In this document: piece by piece, positions 47,988-56,011 of the stretch
Numbering within the stretch: position 1 is the first letter of the stretch
Layout of the letters: the number at the start of each line of letters is the position of its first letter
NCBI GenBank assembly: GCA_937980205.1
Contig: CALJKW010000052.1
Coordinates: 1 to 64,000, forward strand
Length of the DNA: 64,000 nucleotides
Direction: 5' to 3'
DNA from: an uncultured Myxococcales bacterium
GTDB lineage: Bacteria > Myxococcota > Myxococcia > Myxococcales > Myxococcaceae
Position numbers and translations under genes: made by a program
Notes under the pieces: model-generated
Seen by the model: only the letters and a program-made list of their open reading frames with translations
Database searches by the model: none
What the model was told of the DNA's origin: nothing

Positions 47988-49898
47988 ATGGCAACCTTCG
48001 ACCAGCTGAAAATCGCTCCCCAGGCCAAGGCCCTCGTCGAGCAGCTCATGGCGCGCACGAACGCCGCGGATCAGGCGAAGGTGAAAGAGGCGCTCGTGAA
48101 GGCGGCCGGCGTCGACGGCAACCGCGTCCTCTCGCTCGTCGAGGTCCGCGTCATCGCCGACGCCTTCGACAAGGCCGCGCCCGGCACCGGCAAGCTCGAC
48201 TCCGCGCAGCTCGGCCAGGGCCTCGGCGAAGCGTGGTCGAACCTGGGCTCGATGGAGTCGCTCTCGAACCTCGACGGCGTCTCCACGCACTTCACCTTCG
48301 AAGAGAGCCTGGCCACGAAGCTGATCAGCGAGCTGCAGAGCTCCGTCGCGCGCGCCAACGGGCGCCCGATGGAGGTCAACATGATGATCTTCGAGTTCCA
48401 GAGCGACTCCATCGAGAAGGCGATCGCCGACCTCGCGCGCGACAACCCGAACGTCACCTTCCGCATCATCGGCGACAGCGGCCAGGCGACCGCGAGCGGC
48501 GGCAACGCGCTCCCCAGCCTGCTCAAGGAGAAGCTCCCCAACGTGCAGGTGAAGTACAAGAAGGACTTCCCCTACGTCTGGAGCGAGAAGAACGGCCGCC
48601 CGACGTACAACCACGGCACGACGTCCGGTCTCAACCACCACAAGGGCTTCGCGACGTTCATCGACGGCCGCCCCGATCGCCTCGTCACCGGCAGCTTCAA
48701 CTGGTCAGACACGGCGGACACCAAGAACTACGAAGACCTCTCGGTCTACTCGGGCGAAGACGCGACCGCGCGGCGCGCCATCACGCAGTACGGCGGCGAG
48801 TTCGCCGGCTTCTGGAACGACGGCAACGCGACGCTGACCCCGAACGCGTTCGCGAACTTCAAGGGCCAGAAGTGGAACGAGATGATGATCGCCCACGGCA
48901 AGCCGCCGAACATGTCGACGAACCGTCCCGACGACACGGTGCCGGTCTACACGCCGCGCGCCGACGTCACGAGCTTCGACGTCAACGGCTGGCGGCCTCA
49001 CGACGAGACGCGGCTCAAGGCTGCGGTCGGCTCGACGCTCGCCAAGGCCATCATCTCGGAGCGGAAGAAGTTCGGCCGCTTCGAGTCGATGGAGGCGCTG
49101 CTCGAGCGCGTGCCCGGCCTCGCGAAGGTGCCCGCGGCGAAGCTCGAGCCGATGTTCTTCGGCAGCGGCAAAGTCTCCATCAACGTCGCCACGAAAGAAG
49201 AGCTCGACGCCGCCGGCTTCCTGCCCAAGCAGGCCGAGGCCATCGTCGCCTGGCGCGAGAAGAACGGAGACTTCGAGGCGCTCGCCGACCTCGCGAAGCT
49301 CGGCTTCACTCCCGGGCGCATCGAGTCGGTGCGCGAGCTGATGACCGCCATCGACGTCGAGGCGTTCTTCAACAGCCGCCCCTACGGAGCCACCGCCGGC
49401 GGCACCGGCTACGGCCCCGACGGCACGCGGCTGACGCCCGTCGCCGGAGCGGACGGCACCGTCGCCCCCTCGCGCGCGTCGGTCGTCGTCGGCGCCACCG
49501 ACCTGTTCAACCGCGCCACCCCGGCGACGCCCATCTCGCTCGCGATGTACGGCCTCTCGGTCAGCTCTCCCGAGTTCAAGGCGCTCGAGGCCGCCGCGCG
49601 CCGCGGAGTGCCCGTGCGCATCGTGCTCAACGACGACTACAACGCGGGCCCCATCGCCGCGATCAAGAAGCTCAAAGAGCAGGGCGTCGACATCGACGTC
49701 CGCGTGCAGAAGGCGAAGACGATGCACCAGAAGTTCGGAGTCGTCGGCGACGACGCCTTCGCCGGCAGCGCGAACTTCTCCGAGTCGAGCTCCACGAAGC
49801 ACAGCGAAGACCGCTTCACGGTGAAGAACCACCCCGAGCTCGCCGCCGAGTTCCAGGGGCGCTTCGACGAGCTCTGGGCGAAATCGAAGACGGTCTAA
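47988..49898 (+). CDS. PLD-superfamily protein with ComEA-like helix-hairpin-helix insert
   Basis: 636 aa from ATG 47988 (MATFDQLKIAPQAK). First PLD half near residues 110-250 with N-H217-H218-K219 and VTGSFNWSDTAD; second half near 500-630 with M-H580-Q-K582-FGVV and FAGSANFSESSS. Between them are two HhH regions (FGRFESMEALLERVPGLAKVPAAK and INVATKEELDAAGFLPKQAEAIVAWREKNGDFEALADL, the latter with the ComEA T/I-N-V-A-T signature). Two PLD halves form one active site; HhH indicates DNA binding, so a nuclease or DNA-repair role is more likely than lipase. No signal peptide. Immediately followed by the zinc-ribbon gene. Confidence 0.85.
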   Translation: MATFDQLKIAPQAKALVEQLMARTNAADQAKVKEALVKAAGVDGNRVLSLVEVRVIADAFDKAAPGTGKLDSAQLGQGLGEAWSNLGSMESLSNLDGVSTHFTFEESLATKLISELQSSVARANGRPMEVNMMIFEFQSDSIEKAIADLARDNPNVTFRIIGDSGQATASGGNALPSLLKEKLPNVQVKYKKDFPYVWSEKNGRPTYNHGTTSGLNHHKGFATFIDGRPDRLVTGSFNWSDTADTKNYEDLSVYSGEDATARRAITQYGGEFAGFWNDGNATLTPNAFANFKGQKWNEMMIAHGKPPNMSTNRPDDTVPVYTPRADVTSFDVNGWRPHDETRLKAAVGSTLAKAIISERKKFGRFESMEALLERVPGLAKVPAAKLEPMFFGSGKVSINVATKEELDAAGFLPKQAEAIVAWREKNGDFEALADLAKLGFTPGRIESVRELMTAIDVEAFFNSRPYGATAGGTGYGPDGTRLTPVAGADGTVAPSRASVVVGATDLFNRATPATPISLAMYGLSVSSPEFKALEAAARRGVPVRIVLNDDYNAGPIAAIKKLKEQGVDIDVRVQKAKTMHQKFGVVGDDAFAGSANFSESSSTKHSEDRFTVKNHPELAAEFQGRFDELWAKSKTV

Positions 49899-50459
49899 AT
49901 GCGCGTCCTCGATTGTCCCGAGTGCGCGGTGAAGATGCAGCCGTTCTTCGCCGCGCCTCCCGACAAAGGCCTCGTCGTCGAGCTCGACCGCTGCCCGAAG
50001 TGCACGCGCCTGTGGTTCGACGTCCGCGAGCTCGAGCGCGCGGCGGGCAGGTCGTTTCTCCCGCGGCTGCGGGGAGCCGACGCGACGCACGCGTGCCACG
50101 TCTGCAAGACGCCGCTGCACACCTCGCTCATCCGCGGCGACGTGCCCATCGAGGAGTGCGCGACCTGCAGCGGCGCCCTGCTCGACGCGCACGACTTCGA
50201 GCTGATCAGCGGCAAGCGGCTGCAGGAGGCGAAGGCGCCGCCGCCGCCGCCGGCCCCGAAGAAGCCGAAGCTCGTGGAGTTCTCCTGCGCGCGCTGCGGG
50301 CAGCGAAAGCCGATGGGTGAGGCCGTGAACCTGAAGGGCGCCACGGTGTGCCGGGCGTGCTCCGCCAGGCCGTGGCCTGACCAGCCCGCCTGGTACAACA
50401 AGGGCACCGACCCCCTCGCGGACCTGCTGGACGACCTGTTCGGCAACCTGTTCCGCTGA
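49899..50459 (+). CDS. Zinc-ribbon (zf-TFIIB-like) protein
   Basis: 186 aa; the ATG directly follows the previous stop. Three zinc-binding units are visible: C-P-E-C ... C-P-K-C-T-R-L-WFD (residues 6-42, zf-TFIIB type with the WFD/E-x-x-E-L tail), CHVCK ... CATCSGALLDAHD (66-104), and CARCGQRKP ... CRACSARP (130-158). A Pro-rich linker splits two and three. Role unknown; zf-TFIIB proteins of bacteria are thought to bind nucleic acids or assist metal handling. Confidence 0.8.
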   Translation: MRVLDCPECAVKMQPFFAAPPDKGLVVELDRCPKCTRLWFDVRELERAAGRSFLPRLRGADATHACHVCKTPLHTSLIRGDVPIEECATCSGALLDAHDFELISGKRLQEAKAPPPPPAPKKPKLVEFSCARCGQRKPMGEAVNLKGATVCRACSARPWPDQPAWYNKGTDPLADLLDDLFGNLFR

Positions 50460-50535
50460 ATTTCCCCGGAACTGCCAAACCATTTTTCATGCCTACACGC
50501 GGCTGGAGCTTTCCCAGTCCACGAGAACTGAAGGC

Positions 50536-51732
50536 ATGAGCCTCTCCATCAAGCCGCGGATCAGCGCCCCGAAGCTGTTGCAGCGGACCCAGCCGACCCC
50601 GCCGCGCCCGCAGCCGATGTTCGATCGCTCGCGCTTCGAGACGCGGCCGGCGCCGCCGGTGCGGGTCACTCCGTCGGAGGCGATCGAGCGCGCACGCCAG
50701 CTGCTCGAAGGCACGCCGGTGGAAGAGCGGCGCGACGACGGCTCCATCGTCATCTCGAACCCGCCGTACGTGAACGCGGAGGAGTCTCAGAAGCGCAAGC
50801 TCACCGCGCAGCAGCAGCTGCAGACGAACGCGACGCTGGAGAGCGCCGCGCTCGCGCGCCTGTCGCCGGCAGACCGCCAGAAGTACCTCGAGACGAAGGA
50901 GGTCTTGCTGCAGGCTCCGAACGCGGACCCGGTGGCCGCGCTCGCGCTGCAGATGATGCTGCTCGAGGGCCGCCTGCCCGGAGCTGCTGCGCTGGGCAAC
51001 TGCGACACCGTGCTCGACGGCCTGCACGACCTCGCCACGCAGGAGCTCGGCGAGGGCATCGACCGGCAGCAGCTGCTCTCCGACGTGGTGCAGGAGATCG
51101 CGGTGCCCGAGTCCATCGCGCAGCGCACGTTCGGCACCTGCGCCCCGACGGCGACGGAGATTCAGCTCGCGAAGGACCACCCCGCCGAGTACGTGCGGCT
51201 CATCGCGGGCCTCGCGTCGCCGGAAGGAGAGGTCACGACGCTCGGCGGCGACGTGCTGCGCGTCGAAGAGGGCGCGCTCGGCGGCGACCGCGTGCGGTCG
51301 GTCTCGCAGCAGCTGCTCGCTCCGGCGCTGATGGAGCTGGGCAACGGCGACCTCGACTACTCGAACGAAGAGGACGGGAACTACGACGAGAACGGCGAGC
51401 GCCGGGGCTCGGGCCTCTCCGCGCGCGGCGTCGACACGCTGCTCGAGAGCCTCTACGGCCGCGACCACGCGTACCTGAGCACCGGCACCGACGAGGAAAA
51501 GGCCGCGGGCGTCGACTTCATCGAGAGCGAGCTCGAGGCCGGGCGCGACGTGCTCATCGGCATCGACTGGGGCACCGGCGGCCACAAGCTGCTCGTGACC
51601 GGAGTCGAGGAGCGCGACGGCGAGCGCTACTTCCGCGTCATCAACCCGTGGGGTCAGGTCGAGCTCATTCCGGTGTCGGAGGTCGAGGACCGGCTGCGCA
51701 ACGTGAACTACGACCCCAACGCCGTTAGCTGA
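50536..51732 (+). CDS. Papain-like cysteine peptidase with Pro-rich N-terminus
   Basis: 398 aa; GAAGG five bases upstream supports the ATG. Residues 1-45 are basic, Pro-rich and lack a signal peptide (SLSIKPRISAPKLLQRTQP), in the style of the other leader-bearing proteins in this window. A helical middle domain is followed by a catalytic set C202 (FGTCAPTA), H350 (GGHKLLVTG) and N370 (VINPWG), with Q/E oxyanion partner unclear. C...H...N-x-W is the papain/C39-like arrangement. A secreted effector-type protease is a reasonable guess. Confidence 0.75.
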   Translation: MSLSIKPRISAPKLLQRTQPTPPRPQPMFDRSRFETRPAPPVRVTPSEAIERARQLLEGTPVEERRDDGSIVISNPPYVNAEESQKRKLTAQQQLQTNATLESAALARLSPADRQKYLETKEVLLQAPNADPVAALALQMMLLEGRLPGAAALGNCDTVLDGLHDLATQELGEGIDRQQLLSDVVQEIAVPESIAQRTFGTCAPTATEIQLAKDHPAEYVRLIAGLASPEGEVTTLGGDVLRVEEGALGGDRVRSVSQQLLAPALMELGNGDLDYSNEEDGNYDENGERRGSGLSARGVDTLLESLYGRDHAYLSTGTDEEKAAGVDFIESELEAGRDVLIGIDWGTGGHKLLVTGVEERDGERYFRVINPWGQVELIPVSEVEDRLRNVNYDPNAVS

Positions 51733-51755
51733 TCCGCCAACAGGAGGAGGTACCC

Positions 51756-51917
51756 ATGGCGGGTCGTTCGGTGAAGAACAAGCGGCAGTATCGCGCGCTC
51801 AAGCGCAAGGGCATGTCGAAGGGTCGCGCGGCGCGCATCTCGAATGCGGGCAAGGGCGCTTTGCGTCGCGGTGGGCAGCGCAGCCGCCGCGGTGGTCGCA
51901 GCCGCTCGCGCCGCTGA
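51756..51917 (+). CDS. Small basic protein, DUF7218-like
   Basis: 53 aa, MAGRSVKNKRQYRALKRKGMSKGRAARISNAG then an Arg/Gly tail. The KNKRQYRALKRKGMSKGRAARISNAG pattern (N-x-x-x-Y-x-A-L-[KR]-[RK]-KGMSK-x-R-AARI-SN) is that of the DUF7218-type small proteins. Very strong ribosome site CAGGAGGAGG. Too short for a standard ORF list. Likely nucleic-acid binding. Confidence 0.85.
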   Translation: MAGRSVKNKRQYRALKRKGMSKGRAARISNAGKGALRRGGQRSRRGGRSRSRR

Positions 51918-51929
51918 AGAGAGCGGCGC

Positions 51930-52829
51930 TCAGCGCAGCCGCCCCGGGTTCATGACCGGCATGAACCCGTTCTCCATCGTCAGCGTGAACCCGAACTGAA
52001 AGCGGATGTAGCCGTTCTCCACCAGCGCCTCGGGCGGGTTGGGGAACGGCGCGGCCCGCTCGAACGCCGCGACCGCTTCCTGGTCGAGCGAGTCGATGCC
52101 GCACGGCTTCAAGACGAAGATGTCGGCGAGCGTGCCGTCGGGCCGCAGCGCCACGGCGAGCACCGTCGTGCGCGGCGCGTAGAGCTGGCGGGTGGGCTCT
52201 TTCTGCTTGAGGCGCCCGTTCGGGTCCCACTTCGCGGAGACCGCCTGCTTCACGCGGTTCATGAACGCCGCGAACTTCCACTCGCGGGTGTTGAGGTACG
52301 TGCCCTCGCCGGCCTCGACGTCGTGGAGGTCGTCGTTCGGCGCGGCGCCGCCCGTCGCGGCCGGAGTGTCGGACGGCTCGATGGCGGGCTGCGGCTCGAG
52401 CAGCGAGCCGAGCCTCGGCTTCGCGCCTTCGAGCTGGTTCATCGCCTCGAGGCGGCTCGCCAGGCTGACCGCCGACGGCGCGGCTTCGTTCTTCGGGGCC
52501 GCGCGGCGGTACTGGTTCGTCTGCTCGCGCGCGCGCGTCTGCTTCTTCACCGAGTTGTTCGTCTCGGCGAGGTACTTCGAGTCGACCGGCCGCACGTTGT
52601 TGCCGGGCGCGACGTCGACGACCTGGCCCTTCGGCATGGGCTCCGGACGCGGCGGCGCGCCGCGGTTCTTCTGCCACTGCGCCGTGCTGATGGAGCGCAG
52701 CGAGACCGGGCGCTGCTCGACGCGCGGCGGCCGCTCGGTGCGCGTCAGCCACGAGATGCCGAGCACCGCAGCCACCGCGAGCGGGTGGGCGATGATCGAC
52801 AAGACGAAGGCGAGGAGCGTGCGCCGCAC
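51930..52829 (-). CDS. TonB-family protein
   Basis: 299 aa. N-terminal anchor residues 6-27 with S-x-x-x-H-P (VLSIIAHPLAVAAVLGISWL), Pro/Arg linker, then a C-terminal region (REWKFAAFMNRVKQAVSAKWDPNGRL ... TTVLAVALRPDGTLADIFVLKPCGIDSLDQEAVAAFERAAPFPNPP) matching the TonB/TolA C-terminal domain, including W-x-x-x-G...V-x-L-x-x-DG and F-P-x-P-P. It ends in a strand MENGFMPVMNPGRLR. A second TonB gene in the window, unlinked to the first. Confidence 0.85.
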   Translation of the reverse strand: MRRTLLAFVLSIIAHPLAVAAVLGISWLTRTERPPRVEQRPVSLRSISTAQWQKNRGAPPRPEPMPKGQVVDVAPGNNVRPVDSKYLAETNNSVKKQTRAREQTNQYRRAAPKNEAAPSAVSLASRLEAMNQLEGAKPRLGSLLEPQPAIEPSDTPAATGGAAPNDDLHDVEAGEGTYLNTREWKFAAFMNRVKQAVSAKWDPNGRLKQKEPTRQLYAPRTTVLAVALRPDGTLADIFVLKPCGIDSLDQEAVAAFERAAPFPNPPEALVENGYIRFQFGFTLTMENGFMPVMNPGRLR

Positions 52830-52841
52830 TGCGGCTGTTGA

Positions 52842-54335
52842 TTAACGCGAGCGACGGCGCCGGCGGAAGAGCGCTGCCAGCGCGAGCGCGAGGAGCCCCA
52901 TCGGTGCCGAGCTGCAGCCGCAGCCGCTGGAGGGCATCTCGCTGCCGCCGCCTCCGCCGGTGCTGGAGCCACCCGTGCCGGACGTACCGCCGCCCGTGGC
53001 GACGACACCGCCGCCCCCGGTTCCGGTCGTTCCACCGCCTGAGCCGCCTGAGCCGCCTGAGCCGCCGCCTGTTCCGCCGGCGTCGGCCTCACCCGCATCC
53101 GCGGAGCCCGCATCGGCTGAGCCGGCGTCCGCCACGCCGCCGTCGATGCCGGCATCCGCGGGGCACATGCCCGTCGGCACGTGTGAGCACCCGGTCGTCG
53201 CCGAGCACGAGTCGGTGGTGCACGGGTCCAGGTCGTCGCACGTCGCGCACGAGGTGCACGTCGCCGCGCCGCCGAGCGCGAACGTCCCCATCGCGCAGCT
53301 CATGCACGCGGTACCGCCGGTCATCGAGCCGTACGTCCCGGGCGGGCAGGCGGTGCAGAGCGCTGCGCCCGGCGAGCCGGAGAAGGTGCCCAGCGCGCAC
53401 GGCGCGCACATCGCGAAGCCTGCGTCGTCGGCGAAGGTGCCAGCGACGCACGGCGCGCAGTTCGTGGACGCGGGCGACGGAGCAAACGTGCCCGCATCAC
53501 ACAGCGTGCACCCCGCGGAGCCGATGGCCGAGTACGAGCCGGCCGCGCAGTCGGTGCACGCAGTTGCCCCCGCAGAGGAGAACGTTCCCGCCGAGCACTG
53601 CGCGCACGAGGGCGAGCCCACGGTCGCCGTGAACGTGCCCGGCGCGCACTGCGTGCACGCGGTCGAGCCGGGGCTCGCGCTGAAGGAGCCGGCGGCGCAC
53701 TGCAGGCACGCCGTCGAGCCGGCCATGTCCGTGTAGCGGCCGGGAGGGCAGGGCGTGCAGGAGTCTCCGGCGTTGGCGCTGAAGCTTCCTGGCGCGCAGG
53801 CGGTGCACGACGCTGCGCCCGCGCTCGAGCCGAAGCCGGCCATGCACGGCGTGCAGGCCATCGCGCCCGCGGCGGAGAACGTGCCCGCGGGGCAGCTCAT
53901 GCAGGCGGAGGCTCCTCCGGCGGAGTACGTGCCGGCGGCGCACGCGGTGCAGGTCGCTCCCGTGGTGCCCGGGTTGCAGGCGCACGCGCCCGTCGAGGTG
54001 CAGGTCCCGTTGCCGCTGCACGTCGTGGCCGCCGAGCAGAACGTGCACGTCGGGTAGTTGTAGTAGTTCGGCGCGCAGGCGTTGCACGAAGCGCCGGTGA
54101 ACCCGGTGAAGCACACGCAGGTGCCGTTGAACTGCGCCGTGCCGCGGCCGCTGCAAGTCACCGCGTTGCTGTACTGGCAGTTTGCTCCCGCGAAGCCCGC
54201 GTTGCAGGTGCAGGTGCCGGTCGAGATGTTGCAGTTACCCGCGAAGTTGCAGTGGCTGTTGTTGGTGCACTGGGCCGATGCCGCGCTGGGGGCGGCGAGC
54301 ACCGCGACGAGGACGACCCCTCCGAAGAATCGCAT
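52842..54335 (-). CDS. Cys-rich surface protein with EGF-like and GCC2/GCC3 repeats and MYXO-CTERM tail
   Basis: 497 aa. Signal peptide MRFFGGVVLVAVLAAPSAASA; residues 22-110 have EGF-like CTCNAGFAGANC, CVCFTGFTGASC, CACNPGTTGATC modules; residues 110-380 are about twelve tandem units C-x-x-C-x-x-G-[TS]-[FY]-[ST]-x-x-x-G-[AS]-x-x-C of the GCC2/GCC3 ephrin-receptor-like family. A Gly/Ala/Asp low-complexity stalk follows, then SGCGCSSAPMGLLALALAALFRRRRRSR, a textbook MYXO-CTERM anchor. A cell-surface adhesin-like protein. Confidence 0.93.
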   Translation of the reverse strand: MRFFGGVVLVAVLAAPSAASAQCTNNSHCNFAGNCNISTGTCTCNAGFAGANCQYSNAVTCSGRGTAQFNGTCVCFTGFTGASCNACAPNYYNYPTCTFCSAATTCSGNGTCTSTGACACNPGTTGATCTACAAGTYSAGGASACMSCPAGTFSAAGAMACTPCMAGFGSSAGAASCTACAPGSFSANAGDSCTPCPPGRYTDMAGSTACLQCAAGSFSASPGSTACTQCAPGTFTATVGSPSCAQCSAGTFSSAGATACTDCAAGSYSAIGSAGCTLCDAGTFAPSPASTNCAPCVAGTFADDAGFAMCAPCALGTFSGSPGAALCTACPPGTYGSMTGGTACMSCAMGTFALGGAATCTSCATCDDLDPCTTDSCSATTGCSHVPTGMCPADAGIDGGVADAGSADAGSADAGEADAGGTGGGSGGSGGSGGGTTGTGGGGVVATGGGTSGTGGSSTGGGGGSEMPSSGCGCSSAPMGLLALALAALFRRRRRSR

Positions 54336-54343
54336 CGGCAGAG

Positions 54344-54356
54344 TATAGGGGGAGCC
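54344..54356 (+). promoter_or_regulatory. TATAG box overlapping GGGGGAG ribosome site
   Basis: TATAG at 54344-54348 runs directly into GGGGGAG, then six bases later the ATG at 54357. Same placement as at 3109. Confidence 0.35.
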
Positions 54357-55670
54357 ATGGTGACCTCCGACCCCCGATTCAAGAGGCCCTCGCACACCGA
54401 GAAGGTGGCTCGCCACGTTCCCGAGGCGACGCGGCACTTCTCGCTGCAGCGCATCGACGTGCCGAGCACGCCGGTCGTGGTGACCACCGGCAAGTGCACC
54501 ATCGGCGCGCTCGCGATGAACGAGCTGTGCGTCGACCACGCGACGGTCTCGCGCTTCCACGCCGAGGTCGGCGTCGAGCACGGCATCGGCTGGGTGAAGG
54601 ATCTCGGCTCCACCAACGGCACGCACGTCGACGGCCTGCAGGTGAGAGAGGCGTTCTTGAAGGACGGCAGCCTGATCAAGCTCGGGCCGACCGCCACGCT
54701 GCGCTTCAAGCTGCTCGACCAGCAGGACGAGCTGCCGCTCTCCGAGAAGCGCGAGCTGGGAGAGCTGATCGGCGAGTCGCCGGCGATGCGCGCCTGCTTC
54801 GCCCAGCTCGAGCGCGCGGCCTCGTCGAGCCGCGCCGTCCTCCTCGAGGGAGAGACCGGCACCGGCAAGACCGCCGCCGCCGAGGCCATTCACGGCGCCA
54901 GCAGCCGCTCGCTCGAGCCGCTCGTCACCGTCGACTGCGGGGCGACCACCGAGGCCGACCTCGAGCAGATTCTGTTCGGCCGCGGCGAGCCGCCCAAGCG
55001 CCTCTCCGCCTTCGAGGAGGCCGGCGGCGGCACCCTCGTCCTCGAGGACATCAGCGAGCTGCCTGCTGCGCTGCAGCTGCGGCTCTTGCCGGTGCTCGAG
55101 ACCGGTGAGCTTCGCCGCACCGGCGGCACCGCCGTCGCCAGCGTGCGCGCGCGCCTCATCGCGACGACGCGCACCGACCTGCGCATGCTGATCAACGAGG
55201 GCCGCTTCAAGAGCGAGCTGTTCCACCGGCTCGCGGTGCTGCGCATCCGCCTGCCGCCGCTGCGCGAGCGCGCGGAGGACATTCCCATGCTCGTCGACGC
55301 GCACCTCGAGGACACCTCGGTGACCGAAGAAGAGGCGCGGGTGGTGCGCGACCCCGAGACGCTGTCGCGGCTCAAGCACGCGGTGTGGGCCGGCAACGTG
55401 CGCGAGCTGTTCAACCACGTCGACCGCGCGGTGGTGATGAAGAGCGCGGCGGCTCCGGCAGACCTTCAGCCGCAGGCGACGGCTCCGCAGGTGGATGCGC
55501 GGATGCCGTACGCCGAGGCCCGGCGCGTCGCGCTCGAGCGCTTCGAGGCCGCGTACGTGAAGGCGCTGCTCGACCTGAACGGCGGCAACGTCAGCGCGGC
55601 GGCGAGGCAGACCGGCATCGACCGCGCGTACCTTCACCGGCTGATGCGCCGGCACGGCGTGCGCTCATGA
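54357..55670 (+). CDS. FHA - AAA+ (NtrC-like) - HTH regulator lacking GAFTGA
   Basis: 437 aa. FHA domain residues 38-115 with VSRFHAEV and LGSTNGTHVDG. AAA+ domain with Walker A GETGTGKT (165-172), Walker B GGTLVLEDI (224-232), sensor I ATTRTDL and the R-finger segment GRFKSELFHRLAVLRI-x-LPPLRER. The ELFGHEKGAFTGA-x-x loop of sigma-54 activators is replaced by ILFGRGEPPKRLSAFEEA, so contact with sigma-54 is doubtful. The C-terminal NVSAAARQTGIDRAYLHRLMRRHG is a Fis-type HTH. Phosphothreonine sensing through FHA fits the kinase-rich host. Stop overlaps the next ATG (ATGA). Confidence 0.9.
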   Translation: MVTSDPRFKRPSHTEKVARHVPEATRHFSLQRIDVPSTPVVVTTGKCTIGALAMNELCVDHATVSRFHAEVGVEHGIGWVKDLGSTNGTHVDGLQVREAFLKDGSLIKLGPTATLRFKLLDQQDELPLSEKRELGELIGESPAMRACFAQLERAASSSRAVLLEGETGTGKTAAAEAIHGASSRSLEPLVTVDCGATTEADLEQILFGRGEPPKRLSAFEEAGGGTLVLEDISELPAALQLRLLPVLETGELRRTGGTAVASVRARLIATTRTDLRMLINEGRFKSELFHRLAVLRIRLPPLRERAEDIPMLVDAHLEDTSVTEEEARVVRDPETLSRLKHAVWAGNVRELFNHVDRAVVMKSAAAPADLQPQATAPQVDARMPYAEARRVALERFEAAYVKALLDLNGGNVSAAARQTGIDRAYLHRLMRRHGVRS

Positions 55671-55999
55671 GCGGCGAGGTGCTCGGCAGGACGATGCCGC
55701 GCTGGGTGAAGGACGGCACGTTCGACGAGGAATGGGAGGACGCTCCGCAGCGCGGCGAGACCGTGCAGGTTCGCGTCGAGTTCACCGAGGACCTGGAGAC
55801 GGGCGACGGCGAGGAGTGGTCCGGTGCGCTGCTCAAGGGCCGCGCGCATCAGACCGATGAGATGCGGGTGATGGCGCGGGTGGCTCCGGCGTCGAAGGCT
55901 CCGCCGAAGAAGCTCGAGGGCCTGTGGGACGTCACGCTCGTGCGCGAGGGCGAGGACAAGCCGTGGAAGCTGATCACGATGACGCGGCGCCGCGGTTGA
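55667..55999 (+). CDS. Small hypothetical protein coupled to the FHA regulator
   Basis: 110 aa, starting MSGEVLGRTMPRWVKDG in the ATGA overlap. It is acidic and soluble, with DVTLVREGEDKPWKLITMTRRRG at the end. It has no recognisable domain. The overlap suggests it works with, or modulates, the regulator. Confidence 0.7.
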   Translation: MSGEVLGRTMPRWVKDGTFDEEWEDAPQRGETVQVRVEFTEDLETGDGEEWSGALLKGRAHQTDEMRVMARVAPASKAPPKKLEGLWDVTLVREGEDKPWKLITMTRRRG

Positions 56000-56011
56000 T
56001 GGCGTGAAGCC

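Noticed and set aside
52842..55655. A single 937-aa ORF covering the Cys-rich surface protein and extending over the FHA regulator
   Set aside because: Only the part from ATG 54335 has a signal peptide and Cys repeats; the upstream part is antisense to the clearly coding FHA-AAA gene.
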